This document shows positions 17,474 through 26,279 of a DNA stretch of 64,000 bases, in pieces; positions within the stretch are counted from its first letter, which is position 1; each line of letters starts with the position of its first letter. This DNA comes from Palsa-1400 sp036501625. Lineage in GTDB: Bacteria > Verrucomicrobiota > Verrucomicrobiia > Limisphaerales > Palsa-1400. A model generated the notes under the pieces. It searched no databases, was not told the origin of the DNA, and saw only the letters and a list, made by a program, of their open reading frames with translations. The stretch lies in contig DASXZY010000058.1 of the NCBI GenBank assembly GCA_036501625.1, forward strand, positions 14,788 through 78,787, given 5' to 3'. The translations under genes and the position numbers were made by a program.

Positions 17474-20308
17474 ATGAACGCAGCATCTTCGCCCGTCAAA
17501 CAGAAAAAATTCAACGGCAGCCTTCCGCTTCTGGCGCTGCTTCTGGGCGGGACGCTGGCGGTGCTGTGCCATGAAGGCTTCCGCCCCTATGAAGTGTTCT
17601 GGGCCAACGACCTGCCGCTGGGTGCGCTGGCGGCCAGTTCCAACCGGCTCCCCGGCGCCTTTTTTGCATGCTGGACCGATTACTACTGGATTGGCGGCCC
17701 TGGCATCGTTTCACTCAATTTGTCCAACATCTGCATGGGCCTGTTCTCGCCGGCGTACCACCTCAAATTCTACGCTCCCGGCACTATGTTTTTCCTTGGA
17801 TTCAGCGCGTGGTTTTTCTTCCGGCAATTGCGGTTCGCCCCGGCCGTTTGCATTTTGGGCGGGCTGGCGGCCGGCCTTAACATGCACTTTTTTTCCAACG
17901 CCTGCTGGGGATTGGGCCAATGGAATGTCTGCTGCGCCATGATTTTTATCGCCTTGGGAATCCTAGCCAGCCCCGGCATTCGCTCCTTGTGGCTCAAAGC
18001 CGTGCTGGCTGGATTTTCCACCGGAATGGCGGTGATGGAAGGCTTCGATGTGGGGGCCATCATGAGCGTCTATGTCGGCGTCTTCGTTGCATTCACCTAT
18101 TTGACAATGGAAGGGAAACCGTCCCTGCGCGCGGGCAGAACGTTGCTGGCAGGCGGGTTGGTTGTCTTGGCGGCCGTGCTGATTTCTTTGAGCACGATTT
18201 TCACATTGGTATTGACGCAAATCAAAGGCACGGGCGCCGATGAATCCGGCCAGGTCACTCAGCAGACGGACGAGCAGAGGACGATGCGCTGGCAATTCAT
18301 CACGCAATGGAGCATTCCGAAATTGGAAACCTTGCGCGTGATCGTTCCGGGCTTGTTTGGCTATCGCATGCAGGAGTTCACCACCTCCACCAACAAAGCC
18401 GGCGCTTATTGGGGCAAGATCGCCGAGGACCCGCACATTCAGGGTTTGGAGAGCGGCGATGCGGGCGAGCGCTCGCACGCGGCGGCGGAACTCGGCTTGC
18501 CGAAAGGGGCGCAGGACGCCGCGGCGAGCGGCGATCCGCGGACTCGCCAGAACCTTCTGGAGGCTGTCAAACCTCAATTGCAGCGGCGCCACACTGGCAA
18601 TGGAGAATACGCTGGGATCATGGTCTGCCTGCTCGCTGCATTTGGGCTGGCGAACTCGTGGCGCAAGGCTGGCTCCGATTGTTCGCCGGAGGAACGGCGC
18701 GCGGTTTGGTTCTGGGGCGGCGCGGCGCTTTTTTCCCTGTTGGCAGCGTGGGGCCGCTATGGGTTTGTCTATCGCCTGGTCTATGCGATGCCCTTCCTGA
18801 CCAACATCCGCAGCCCGATGAAATTCATGCACCCGTTGAACATCAGCCTGATTATTCTGGCTGGTTATGGAATGGAAATGCTTCATCGCCGCTGCCTCTC
18901 CGCGCCCGCGGAACCGCCTGGTTCGCTTTTCAAGCACTGGCGGAAATGGTGGCAAAAAGCGGGCGGCTTTGAGGTCAAGTGGATTTTCGCATCCGGCCTT
19001 GCGGTGGCCGCCGCTGTGGCGGGTTTTTTCATCGTGCGATCCTCGGAGCCGGCCATCGTGAATTACCTGGAGCATAATGGCTTCACGGCCGATCTGGCGC
19101 CGCAAATTGCCCGCTTTTGCGACGGTGAGATCGGGATGTTTGCCGCCTTCCTGGCCGTGTCCGCCGCCGTGCTGGACATCATTCTAAGCGGCGCGTGGGC
19201 GGGCCGGCGCGCGAATCTCGCGTGGGGTTTGCTGGGCGTCATTATCATCTGCGACCTTGCCCGGTCCGACATTCCCTGGATCCGATATTACAACTACAAG
19301 GAAAAGCTCAGCCCGAATCCGGTCGTCGAATACCTGCGGGAAAAACCGTGGGAACACCGGGTTGTTTCCCGCATTTCCCCGGTGGGAACTGCCTATGATC
19401 TCGGAGGAACCAATCAGGAGAATATCAATTTCGGCGGCTTGTGCCATTGGTGGCTGGAAAATGACTATCCTTACCACGACATCGAATCCCTGGAAATCGA
19501 CCAGGCTCCGCGCATGCCGACGATTGACAGCGCCTACATTGGCAATTTCACGGGCAATTCCCCAACCAACCCAAACCCTGCCATTCGCCTGTGGCAATTG
19601 ACCAATACTCGTTACATCTTTGGCGACTCACAATTGACCCCGGCCCTTAATTTTCTCGGAGTTCCGCGCGACAGTTTTCGCACGATCATGAATGTGAGCA
19701 TCGTTCCCAAGGTCGATTATTCACAGGTTCAAGACGGAGGCGACCTGACGGTGAAAAGCAACAGCCAAGGCACATTGGCATTGATCGAGTTCACGCGCGC
19801 CCTGCCTCGCGCGAAACTCTGCGCCAACTGGCAAGTGATGAACGAAACGAACGCTTTGCGGACCTTGATCTCGCCGGCCTTCGACCCTGAGAAATCCGTG
19901 CTGGTGGACCAGGGAACTCCCGTTTCTCAAGCGCCCGGCCCAATGGGCGCTGATGCCGGAAAGGTCGAGATCACGCGATACGCTCCCACTGATTTGATCC
20001 TCCACGCTGACGCGCGCACGCCAGCAGTCTTGCTTCTGAACGACCACACCGGTGATTACTGGAACGTTTGGCTCGACCAAAAGCCGGCCCCGATTCTCCG
20101 CTGCAATTACATCATGCAAGGAGTGTTCGTGCCCGCGGGAACACATACGGTTGAATTCCGCTATCAGCCTCCGCGCAAGCTGCTTTACGTCAGCCTGGCG
20201 GCTTTCGCGGCTGCAATTCTGCTCGGCGGCTATGCGATGGCAGCCCGCTTTATGGAGCGCCCCGGCAGCGAGCCGCCCTTGAAGACCCCGAAACCCAAAC
20301 CGAAATAA
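17474..20308 (+). CDS. Large YfhO-like integral membrane protein
   Basis: About 944 residues if translation begins at the ATG at 17474 (MNAASSPVKQKK); an upstream in-frame ATG at 17321 would run through the start of the divergent peptidase gene and is unlikely. The protein has an N-terminal TM helix (LPLLALLLGGTLAVL), a first loop with ACWTDYYWIGGPGIVSLN, a dozen or so TM segments to about residue 600, and a C-terminal soluble domain with one last TM helix near the end (LLYVSLAAFAAAILLGGYAM). The organisation fits the YfhO/GT-C-like group linked to lipid-carried sugar transfer in Firmicutes. I see no clear catalytic Asp motif, so the functional call is tentative. Confidence 0.6.
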   Translation: MNAASSPVKQKKFNGSLPLLALLLGGTLAVLCHEGFRPYEVFWANDLPLGALAASSNRLPGAFFACWTDYYWIGGPGIVSLNLSNICMGLFSPAYHLKFYAPGTMFFLGFSAWFFFRQLRFAPAVCILGGLAAGLNMHFFSNACWGLGQWNVCCAMIFIALGILASPGIRSLWLKAVLAGFSTGMAVMEGFDVGAIMSVYVGVFVAFTYLTMEGKPSLRAGRTLLAGGLVVLAAVLISLSTIFTLVLTQIKGTGADESGQVTQQTDEQRTMRWQFITQWSIPKLETLRVIVPGLFGYRMQEFTTSTNKAGAYWGKIAEDPHIQGLESGDAGERSHAAAELGLPKGAQDAAASGDPRTRQNLLEAVKPQLQRRHTGNGEYAGIMVCLLAAFGLANSWRKAGSDCSPEERRAVWFWGGAALFSLLAAWGRYGFVYRLVYAMPFLTNIRSPMKFMHPLNISLIILAGYGMEMLHRRCLSAPAEPPGSLFKHWRKWWQKAGGFEVKWIFASGLAVAAAVAGFFIVRSSEPAIVNYLEHNGFTADLAPQIARFCDGEIGMFAAFLAVSAAVLDIILSGAWAGRRANLAWGLLGVIIICDLARSDIPWIRYYNYKEKLSPNPVVEYLREKPWEHRVVSRISPVGTAYDLGGTNQENINFGGLCHWWLENDYPYHDIESLEIDQAPRMPTIDSAYIGNFTGNSPTNPNPAIRLWQLTNTRYIFGDSQLTPALNFLGVPRDSFRTIMNVSIVPKVDYSQVQDGGDLTVKSNSQGTLALIEFTRALPRAKLCANWQVMNETNALRTLISPAFDPEKSVLVDQGTPVSQAPGPMGADAGKVEITRYAPTDLILHADARTPAVLLLNDHTGDYWNVWLDQKPAPILRCNYIMQGVFVPAGTHTVEFRYQPPRKLLYVSLAAFAAAILLGGYAMAARFMERPGSEPPLKTPKPKPK

Positions 20309-20314
20309 GGGCCG

Positions 20315-20659
20315 TTAAGCCGCTTTGGCTGCGGCGCGCAATTTGCCTCCCCCAAGCGCCCGAAGATTGGCTGGGCGCGACCCTCGCTTCTTGGAATGAC
20401 TCTGCTTTTCCAGGATGTAGCTGGCCGAGTTATGCAGGCGGCGGCGATATTTCAACTTCTTGCGCATCCGCTCGCGCGCGGCGATGGTGTGCTTCAGGCA
20501 ATAAACGCCGATGGCTGGCGCTCCGCAGGTCAAACACAGGCCGTGCGCTTTTTTGCGCAGCATGTGAATCTGCTGCCGGGACATCGGGGTTCCATCAGCC
20601 TTCAGCGTCCCCGTAAATTCGTCGCTGATTTTCTTTCTGCTCCATTTTTTTGCTTTCAT
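20315..20659 (-). CDS. Small basic protein with a CxxC...CxxH zinc-binding motif
   Basis: 114 residues, strongly basic (many Lys/Arg, K-R-rich C-terminus), with CLTCGAPAIGVYCLKH at about residues 42-57 forming a likely four-ligand zinc knuckle (CxxC, then CxxH). The rest lacks hydrophobic segments. Such small basic knuckle proteins often bind nucleic acid, but I do not recognise a family. It ends 6 bp from the end of the convergent YfhO-like gene. Low-complexity composition lowers certainty, though the motif and ATG start support a real gene. Confidence 0.55.
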   Translation of the reverse strand: MKAKKWSRKKISDEFTGTLKADGTPMSRQQIHMLRKKAHGLCLTCGAPAIGVYCLKHTIAARERMRKKLKYRRRLHNSASYILEKQSHSKKRGSRPANLRALGGGKLRAAAKAA

Positions 20660-20696
20660 AGTATAAATCTTCCAGTCAATTCTAGGGCCCTTGTTT

Positions 20697-20725
20697 AGTA
20701 TACACCACTCGCGCGGGAATGCGAA
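20697..20725 (-). promoter_or_regulatory. Possible promoter for the small basic protein
   Basis: On the minus strand TTCGCA (20725-20720), 17 bp, then TATACT (20702-20697), about 38 bp upstream of the ATG at 20659. The -10 is good; the -35 is poor. Confidence 0.25.
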
Positions 20726-20760
20726 TCCATTATTTCCAATTTTGATCCCGCCTTTGCAAC

Positions 20761-21525
20761 TTGGGAGGGCGATGTACGAAGTTGCCGCGCCGCAAAATCA
20801 GGCGACCCAATTTAGGGACGGTATGTCCAGCCCCTGCGCCATGGCTTTTTGCGCTGGCCTTCATGGCTGTGGCGCTATTCGGACAGTTGAACGCCAGTGC
20901 GGGCGAGTCGGCGGGCGCGAATCTTTTGCAGCAGTCGAATGACCGCCAAGCCGGCGCCACCTCGTTCGTGTGCGATGTCACGGACAATATCAAGAGGGAA
21001 ACCACTCCCTGCTTTCGCCGAGTTCTTCCTGATGGCGCTATCGAAGTATCGGAGGTGCTTTCAGTGGCTCCCTTCCGGCTCGCCATCCAGAACAAGGAGG
21101 GATATTGGCAGGTAAGAAAAGACGAAGCAGCCAACCTAAGTTTCGCGCCGCCTCCGCCGCCAACCCTTCAAAAGAGAACGCTTGATCTGGAAGCGGCGAA
21201 TCTCGGCGAGGTCACCATCAAGTTCGAAAAGCAAACCGCCGAAAATGGCGTCGAGTGCCAGCTTGTCGAAGCCAAGTTGTCCGATCGCCTGACGCGCAAG
21301 CTTGCCGGCGCCTTCCGAGTTGAGCACAGTTCTTCGCGGAGGCTGCAAAAGGACCCCGGCATGCCCCCGCCGCCAGTGGCTGCAGCTATGATCCGCTCCT
21401 CTGGTTCGCCGATATGGAGGACGCCTGGAATGGAAACTCGCACAGCACACAGAATTCAAGGTTTGTGGAGAAGACCCAGTCGAACATACAAAGCTATGCC
21501 CATGCCAATGAGGCTTTTGACATGA
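20761..21525 (+). CDS. Uncharacterised exported protein, 5' part of a chimera
   Basis: This frame has a hydrophobic leader (WLFALAFMAVALFGQLNASAG; the true start is unclear and may be the internal ATG of MAVALFGQ) and then a soluble domain: QAGATSFVCDVTDNIKRETT, DGAIEVSEVLSVAPFRLA, LDLEAANLGEVTIKFEKQTA. I recognise no family. From about codon 200 (nucleotide 21360) the residues become Arg/Met/Pro-rich and unlike protein, whereas the next frame (from about 21381) becomes clearly protein-like. So only about 20761-21365 looks genuine and the rest of the frame is read-through into a foreign 3' piece. Confidence 0.45.
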   Translation: MGGRCTKLPRRKIRRPNLGTVCPAPAPWLFALAFMAVALFGQLNASAGESAGANLLQQSNDRQAGATSFVCDVTDNIKRETTPCFRRVLPDGAIEVSEVLSVAPFRLAIQNKEGYWQVRKDEAANLSFAPPPPPTLQKRTLDLEAANLGEVTIKFEKQTAENGVECQLVEAKLSDRLTRKLAGAFRVEHSSSRRLQKDPGMPPPPVAAAMIRSSGSPIWRTPGMETRTAHRIQGLWRRPSRTYKAMPMPMRLLT

Positions 21526-21755
21526 CTGGAAAGCGCTTTGGGCCGTCTCGCGTCTGGCTGCTGACGGACAATGATGCCATCGGCCACGATAACCATTTTT
21601 GGCCGGAGCAAGGCAACAATCATGGGGCTGATGGCGCCAATTCCGCGTTCGCCGATGGACACGTCGAATGGATTCCGCGCTTGAAATACGTGTATATGTA
21701 TGAAGCTTCGCAGGATAACAATCGGAGTAAGGCAACGCCGCGGCCAAGCCTTTGA
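21381..21755 (+). pseudogene. C-terminal fragment of a prepilin-type H-X9-DG protein
   Basis: This frame reads CSYDPLLWFADMEDAWNGNS, then VWLLTDNDAIGHDNHFWPEQ and NNHGADGANSAFADGHVEW. The last part is the H-X9-DG C-terminal signature of prepilin-like secreted proteins abundant in Verrucomicrobiota, Lentisphaerota and Planctomycetota. The N-terminal cleavage/methylation helix expected in this family is absent: in the same frame nothing upstream resembles it, and the preceding DNA codes, one frame away, for an unrelated exported protein. This is best read as the 3' end of a pilin-like gene joined to the 5' end of another gene by a deletion. Confidence 0.7.
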
Positions 21756-21781
21756 CATTTAGCATGGTTGCACACAACGGG

Positions 21782-22672
21782 CTAAGTAGCTGGAATGAAC
21801 CTCTGGAGAAACAGCGCCAGCACAAACCAGCCGGCGAACCAGCCGATCCACGGTTCGCCGCCGCTCGCCACCGCCAGCAAATCCACCAATACCACCCCGG
21901 CCAATAAGCGGGAGACTGTATAACCCACGTTCGGCTCCTCCTGGCCCACGCTCTGGCTTAAGGCCCACGAAATCCACGCGGCCAGCGCAAGCGAATAGAC
22001 CACCGCTGGCATCCAATTGGGGTCATCGTCGAACAATCCGGCGCACACAACCGGCGCCGCCAGCAACAGGCTCGGCCAAAAATTGACCCGGCCCCGCTGG
22101 CTTTCCTTGCGCGCCAAACAACTCAGTCCCGCGATGTAAGCCGCCAGGCCCAGCCCCTTCCAGACCACTTCCCCGCTGACGCCCCGTCGCGCCGCTGATG
22201 CCGCCAGCAAATAAACGCACAATCGGCACGCTCCCATCAACAAAGGCCCGGCTGGCGTCCATTTGTGGACCGCGTTGTAACATAGAATGCACGCGCATAA
22301 AATGGCGGCCCACAACAGGCTTGGCAGGCCCAGCCAGATCGCGCTCGTTAGCCCCAAGGCGAGCCAGCCAAACCCCCACTGCCAGACGGTCCGTTCGCTG
22401 ATCGCGCCGGAGGGAATGGGCCGGCTTCGCCGATGATGGCGGTCGAACTCGGCGTCGAAAGCGTCATTCAAAAACATCCCGCCTTCGTAGAGGAAGCTGG
22501 CCGACAGCGCCGCGCCCGCCAAGGCCGGCGCGCTGCCCTGGCCGCCCAGGCACCACGCGGCCAGGCAATCAGACCAGACGGTGGGAAGATTGGACACCCG
22601 TCCCAGGATTAGGAAGGTGCGCAACTTGGATGGCCGCCTCAGAAAATTCAACGTCGCCGGAAGTCTGCCCAA
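21782..22672 (-). CDS. UbiA-family prenyltransferase-like membrane protein
   Basis: 296 residues with eight or nine TM helices. The N-terminus LGRVSNLPTVWSDCLAAW and the first Asp-rich motif NDAFDAEFDRHHRRSRPIPS (NDxxD, binding Mg-diphosphate in the family) are clear. The second Asp motif, usually YxxxKR...D, is not obvious; here the corresponding region is CLARKESQRGR. Members attach prenyl chains to aromatic rings, haem or sugars, or function in cryptic ebo-type clusters; which applies here is unknown. It lies 27 bp after nirD on the same strand, probably by chance of gene order rather than shared function. Confidence 0.78.
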   Translation of the reverse strand: MGRLPATLNFLRRPSKLRTFLILGRVSNLPTVWSDCLAAWCLGGQGSAPALAGAALSASFLYEGGMFLNDAFDAEFDRHHRRSRPIPSGAISERTVWQWGFGWLALGLTSAIWLGLPSLLWAAILCACILCYNAVHKWTPAGPLLMGACRLCVYLLAASAARRGVSGEVVWKGLGLAAYIAGLSCLARKESQRGRVNFWPSLLLAAPVVCAGLFDDDPNWMPAVVYSLALAAWISWALSQSVGQEEPNVGYTVSRLLAGVVLVDLLAVASGGEPWIGWFAGWFVLALFLQRFIPAT

Positions 22673-22699
22673 GCCGCGCGCAAACTTCCAGCGCGGCCT

Positions 22700-23029
22700 T
22701 CAGCGGCTTTGCTCTTCCAGGATCACGTCGCCATTGCCCTCGGCGGCGTGATAAGTCTTGACAGACTCGCCCGCCTCCGAGCCGCGCCCGGTGGCAAGTT
22801 CGAACTTGTGCCCATGCAAAGGGCATATCACTCTGCCGTCGCCGCGGATGCCTTCGGAGAGCGGGCCTTGGCGGTGCGGACAGCGATTTTGCGTGGCGAA
22901 AAGCTGGCCATTTCGCTGCCGGAAGACCGCGATTTCCTCGCCGTTGACCATGTAGCAACGCCCCTGCCCAAGCGGGATATTTTCAACAGGGCCCAAGTTT
23001 GCGATTTGTGCGTTCATATTTTCATCCAT
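22700..23029 (-). CDS. nirD: Nitrite reductase small subunit, Rieske-type
   Basis: 109 residues from the ATG at 23029 (MDENMNAQIANLG); the frame stays open upstream but that sequence belongs to nirB. The fold is Rieske-like with the full cluster set CPHRQGPLSEG and CPLHGHKFELATG (CxH and CxxH), so it should bind a [2Fe-2S] centre, unlike enterobacterial NirD, which lost it. It would be the partner of the NirB reductase. The start overlaps the nirB stop by 8 bp, the usual operon arrangement. The gene itself is intact although its partner is broken. Confidence 0.9.
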   Translation of the reverse strand: MDENMNAQIANLGPVENIPLGQGRCYMVNGEEIAVFRQRNGQLFATQNRCPHRQGPLSEGIRGDGRVICPLHGHKFELATGRGSEAGESVKTYHAAEGNGDVILEEQSR

Positions 23030-24990
23030 TGTTTTCGGCTGTGGCCAGAACCCGCGCCAATTCTGGGCCGCTGAACTGGCCGTTGTAGGCGGGGATGCGG
23101 GCTTCCTTCCACGGGTCTTGATAAGCGTCCACGGCTTTTTGGATGTCCGCATCCAGGCGGGCGCAAATGCCCTCGCTGTCCTCGATGAGGAGACGCCGCA
23201 GGAATTCTATGCCCAGCCGCTGGACAAAATGATAGCTGCGTTCGAGGTATTTGCCGTGTTCGCGGTAGTACTGCATGAACCTCCCCATGTGGAGAAGAAC
23301 TTCATCGTGGGATTTCACGGTGCACAGAAGGTCTCCTTTGCGCACCGTTCCCCCCGCCGCTCCGCCGACGTAAATTTCCCACAGCCCTCCCTCGATGGCT
23401 ACGGCCCCGATGTCTTTGACGTAAGCTTCCGAACAATTGCACGGACAGCCCGCCGCGGCCAGCTTCATCTTATGCGGGCGATTCGATCCCCTGGTACCGC
23501 CGCTCGATCTTTTGCGCCAGCGCGATGGAATCGCCGACGCCGTAACGGCAAAAGTCTGTACCCACACAGCTTTTGCAAGTGCGAAACGCCTTGGTGTAAG
23601 CGTGGCCGCCGGGAATGCCGAGTTCCGTCCAGATTTTCGGCAAGTCCTCTTTTTTAATGCCCAGCAAGTCCAGCCGCTGGCCTCCGGTGATTCTCGACCA
23701 TTGGCACGTGGTATTTCTCCGCCACCTCGGCGATGCGGCGCAATTCGGAAGGCGACGTCACGCCGCCGTAAATGCGCGGAACGACGGAAAACGTCCCATC
23801 TTTTTGTATGTTCGCATGAACACGGTCGATGGTGTCGGCGAGCTTGTTTTCGCGCACGATCAATTTTTTGTAAACGCCGCGCGAAGGCTCGCGATACACA
23901 ACCACTTCGTCATCGGGCAGCGCGGGCTTGGTCTCGCCCATGGAGGCGAGTTCAACGCCCATGACCTTGAGCTTGGTGCCCGGCTTGGAGCCGGCATAAC
24001 CAGCCGCCGGATTGAAGCCCGTGATGACGTCAGCCAGTGTCTTTGCCTGGTCCCATATTGGCTCGACCAGCCCGTAAAGTTTGCCTCGATGCTCCACGCA
24101 TTCGCCAACGGCGAAAACATAAGGCTCGCTCGTGCGCATTTGATCGTCGCAGACAATGCCCTTATTGACAGTCAAGCCGCTGGCGGTTGCGATTTCGGTG
24201 ATGGGCCGGATGCCCGCGCTGACGACGACCATGTCCGTTTCCAGCATGGCGCCGTCGTTGAATTCCAAATGAGTGATGTTCCCATGGCCGGAGGCGATTT
24301 TGGTGGTGATCGTATTGCAGCGCACTTTGATGCCCATGGCTTCGATCGTGTGCTAAAGCATCTGTCCGGCTTCTGCGTCAAGCTGCGCGATCATCAATTG
24401 CGGCGCGGCCTCAAGGATCGTGACTTCCACCCCGTGCGTCATCAGGCCGCGGGCGGCTTCCAATCCCAGCAGGCCACCGCCGATGACCGCCGCTTTTTTC
24501 CGAGTCTTCGCGTAACGGGCAATCTGGTCGCAATCATCCAGTGTGCGGAACAGAAACGTGCCGGGCGCGCCAAAGCCCTCCATCGGCGGCACGAAAGGCC
24601 GCGAACCCGTGGCCACAATGACGTGGTCGTAAGGCTCCTCGATGGGCGGCGCTTCCGCCGTCGCGGCGTCCATCGCGTAGGCCGGGGTTTCCTTTTTCAG
24701 AGGCGTGCCAATGACCACTTTGCGGCGGCGGTCAATCATCGTGGCTTTGACGCCCGCGTGCAGGCGAATGCCATGCTGCGTGTACCAAGCCAGCGGGTTC
24801 ATGAAGATGTCCGCTGCCGGCTGGCTGCCGTTAAGGACGTTGCTGAGCAGGATGCGGTTGTAATTCCCATATGGCTCCGCGCCGAACATGGTGATCTCGA
24901 ACCGCGCCGGAGTGCGTTTCAAGATTTCTTCGACAACCCTGGCCCCCGCCATGCCATTGCCGACAACTACGATTTTTCTTTTTTGTTCAT
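23022..24990 (-). pseudogene. nirB: Broken assimilatory nitrite reductase large subunit
   Basis: NirB (NAD(P)H-nitrite reductase) is recognisable along the whole stretch: PYGNYNRILLSNVLNGSQ and IGGGLLGLEAARGL (FAD/NAD domain), TFSVVPRIYGGVTSP, then the siroheme/Fe-S part CKSCVGTDFCRYGVGDS and GCPCNCSEAYVKD. Four lesions interrupt it. (1) One base is missing in the A-run behind the ATG at 24990, giving TAG seven codons in; the true frame then reads IVVVGNGMAGAR. (2) An in-frame TAG at 24355-24353 follows AGQML. (3) One extra base near 23690-23697 falls after PMV, before ITGGQRLDLLG. (4) One extra T near 23473 falls after GIESPA, before KMKLA. In addition the BFD-like [2Fe-2S] region is missing near 23840 (KLIVRENKL runs into RVHANIQKDG). 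The start overlaps the stop of the nitrate reductase gene. Neighbouring genes are free of such errors, so decay is likelier than sequencing error. Confidence 0.9.
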
Positions 24991-26000
24991 AAATGGTGAG
25001 CGGAAATTTTGTCGATGCAGACGGCGCACGCCTTGTAAGAGGGCTGCCGCGAATACGGATCGAACGCTGGAAAAGTCAGGCCGTTGACTTGGGCGTAGTG
25101 CATGGGAATGAAGAGTTGCCCGCGCTGAATGGCCGCCGTGACAAAAGCCTTGGCGATCAGGCCGCCGCGGCGCGACGAAACACGAACCTTGCTTTTCGGC
25201 CGGATGCCCAGGCGGCGCGCGTCGTCCGGATTGATTTCCACATAGGCCGACTCCGGCCGCAGCTTTCGGAGCACGGCGGATTTCTCGGTGCGCGTGCCCG
25301 TATGCCATTGAACGCTCGTGCCGCGCCCGGTCAGGAGCGTGAAAGGATATTCACTGTCTGCCGGTTCCGGGAGCGAGCGCGGCTGTTCAAAAATAAAACA
25401 CGCTTTGCCATCCGCTATGTAAAATCGGCCGTCTTCGAATAACCGGCGTTCCGGCGCGACTTCAAGGCGGCCCCCTCCGGCCACCTGCCGGGTGTTGCCG
25501 TCCCCGTGGATCATGCCCAGGCCGAACTTGCACAGTGCGCCCAGCAACGCCAATTCTTCGGTCATGATTTGGCCGGTGCCGAGCCAGGCGGTCGATTCCG
25601 CGCCGAATTTATCCTGGATGCCTCGAATGCGCAGCGCGAATACCTGCATCGCCATATCCCAATCGACCGCTTCCAATTTCCCGGCGCTATTGCGCAGCAA
25701 TGGAGTCGTGCCCCGGTCCGGAGCGGCCAGCGGAGACAGCGCCTCCCAGCCTTTTGGGCAGGCCATGCCGAGATTGACCGGATATTTGGCGTTGGCCGTA
25801 AGGTTGATCGCCTCGCCGCCGCGCAAATGGATATCCAGCCCGCAGCCTGTCGAACAAAAACCGCATATGCTGGCGGTGGTGGCGTCCGGATGCAGTCGCG
25901 CCGGCAGGCGGCCCAATCCAAACGCGGCCGGCTGGAGAACCAGATCGCGCGTGAGAGGCCCGTCCCATTCCCGCAACAAAGAATGTCCGTTGGCCTTCAC
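24987..26000 (-). pseudogene. Assimilatory nitrate reductase with large internal deletion
   Basis: Reading from a GTG at 26000 gives 337 residues where the family has about 700-750. The N-terminus has the [4Fe-4S] set CGFCSTGC and ACPKGWEAL and continues normally to FGLGMIHGDGNTRQ. It then jumps (near 25484) into the C-terminal part: RRLFEDGRFYIADGKACFIF, LTGRGTSVQWHTGTRTEKSA, the molybdopterin dinucleotide-binding domain and the end PSYKACAVCIDKI. Some 350-400 central residues, including much of the Mo-cofactor pocket, are gone, yet the frame is kept. It cannot be a functional reductase in the normal sense. Its stop overlaps the nirB start (ATGA), so the operon order nitrate reductase-nirB-nirD survives. 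Confidence 0.85.
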
Positions 26001-26230
26001 ACGCCTCCCGGCATTTTTGGCGCCGCCGCCGCGCGGAAGAAGAGCGCGCGTTCCAGCAACTCGCCGCCCAGGCAAAGCGCCAGGCCGCTAATGGACAACC
26101 GTCCGGGAACCGCGCCCGGCAGCAGGCTCAACAGCGGAATCACGACCGGGCGCGGGCCGTGCAGGCGGACCTTCTGGGCTCCGGGCAAATCCCGGCCGGG
26201 CGGATTTTTGTCGTGGAGCCCAAATCAGTC
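25997..26230 (-). pseudogene. 3' remnant of a DmsC-like membrane anchor
   Basis: An open frame (an in-frame TGA lies just upstream, near 26244) reads FGLHDKNPPGRD, then LSISGLALCLGGELLERALF and ends APKMPGGV. The end matches the last helix and tail of DmsC-type anchor subunits (GELLGR.LFF...VPKMPG). The preceding six or seven helices are missing; the RND outer-membrane gene ends about 50 bp upstream. It overlaps the nitrate reductase start by 4 bp, as an intact anchor gene would. I take it as a deletion remnant; the family call rests on about 25 residues. Confidence 0.5.
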
Positions 26231-26279
26231 AATACTACTTCATCCGGCGAGACGCGCGCCAATTTCTCCCTCGAATAAC

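Noticed and set aside
23654..24337. nirB pieces as separate functional genes
   Set aside because: They follow one another in family order with small frame breaks; no piece has its own start signals.
24353..24355. TAG in nirB as a recoded (pyrrolysine-type) codon
   Set aside because: Three further frameshifts in the same gene make decay simpler, and no recoding signal is seen.
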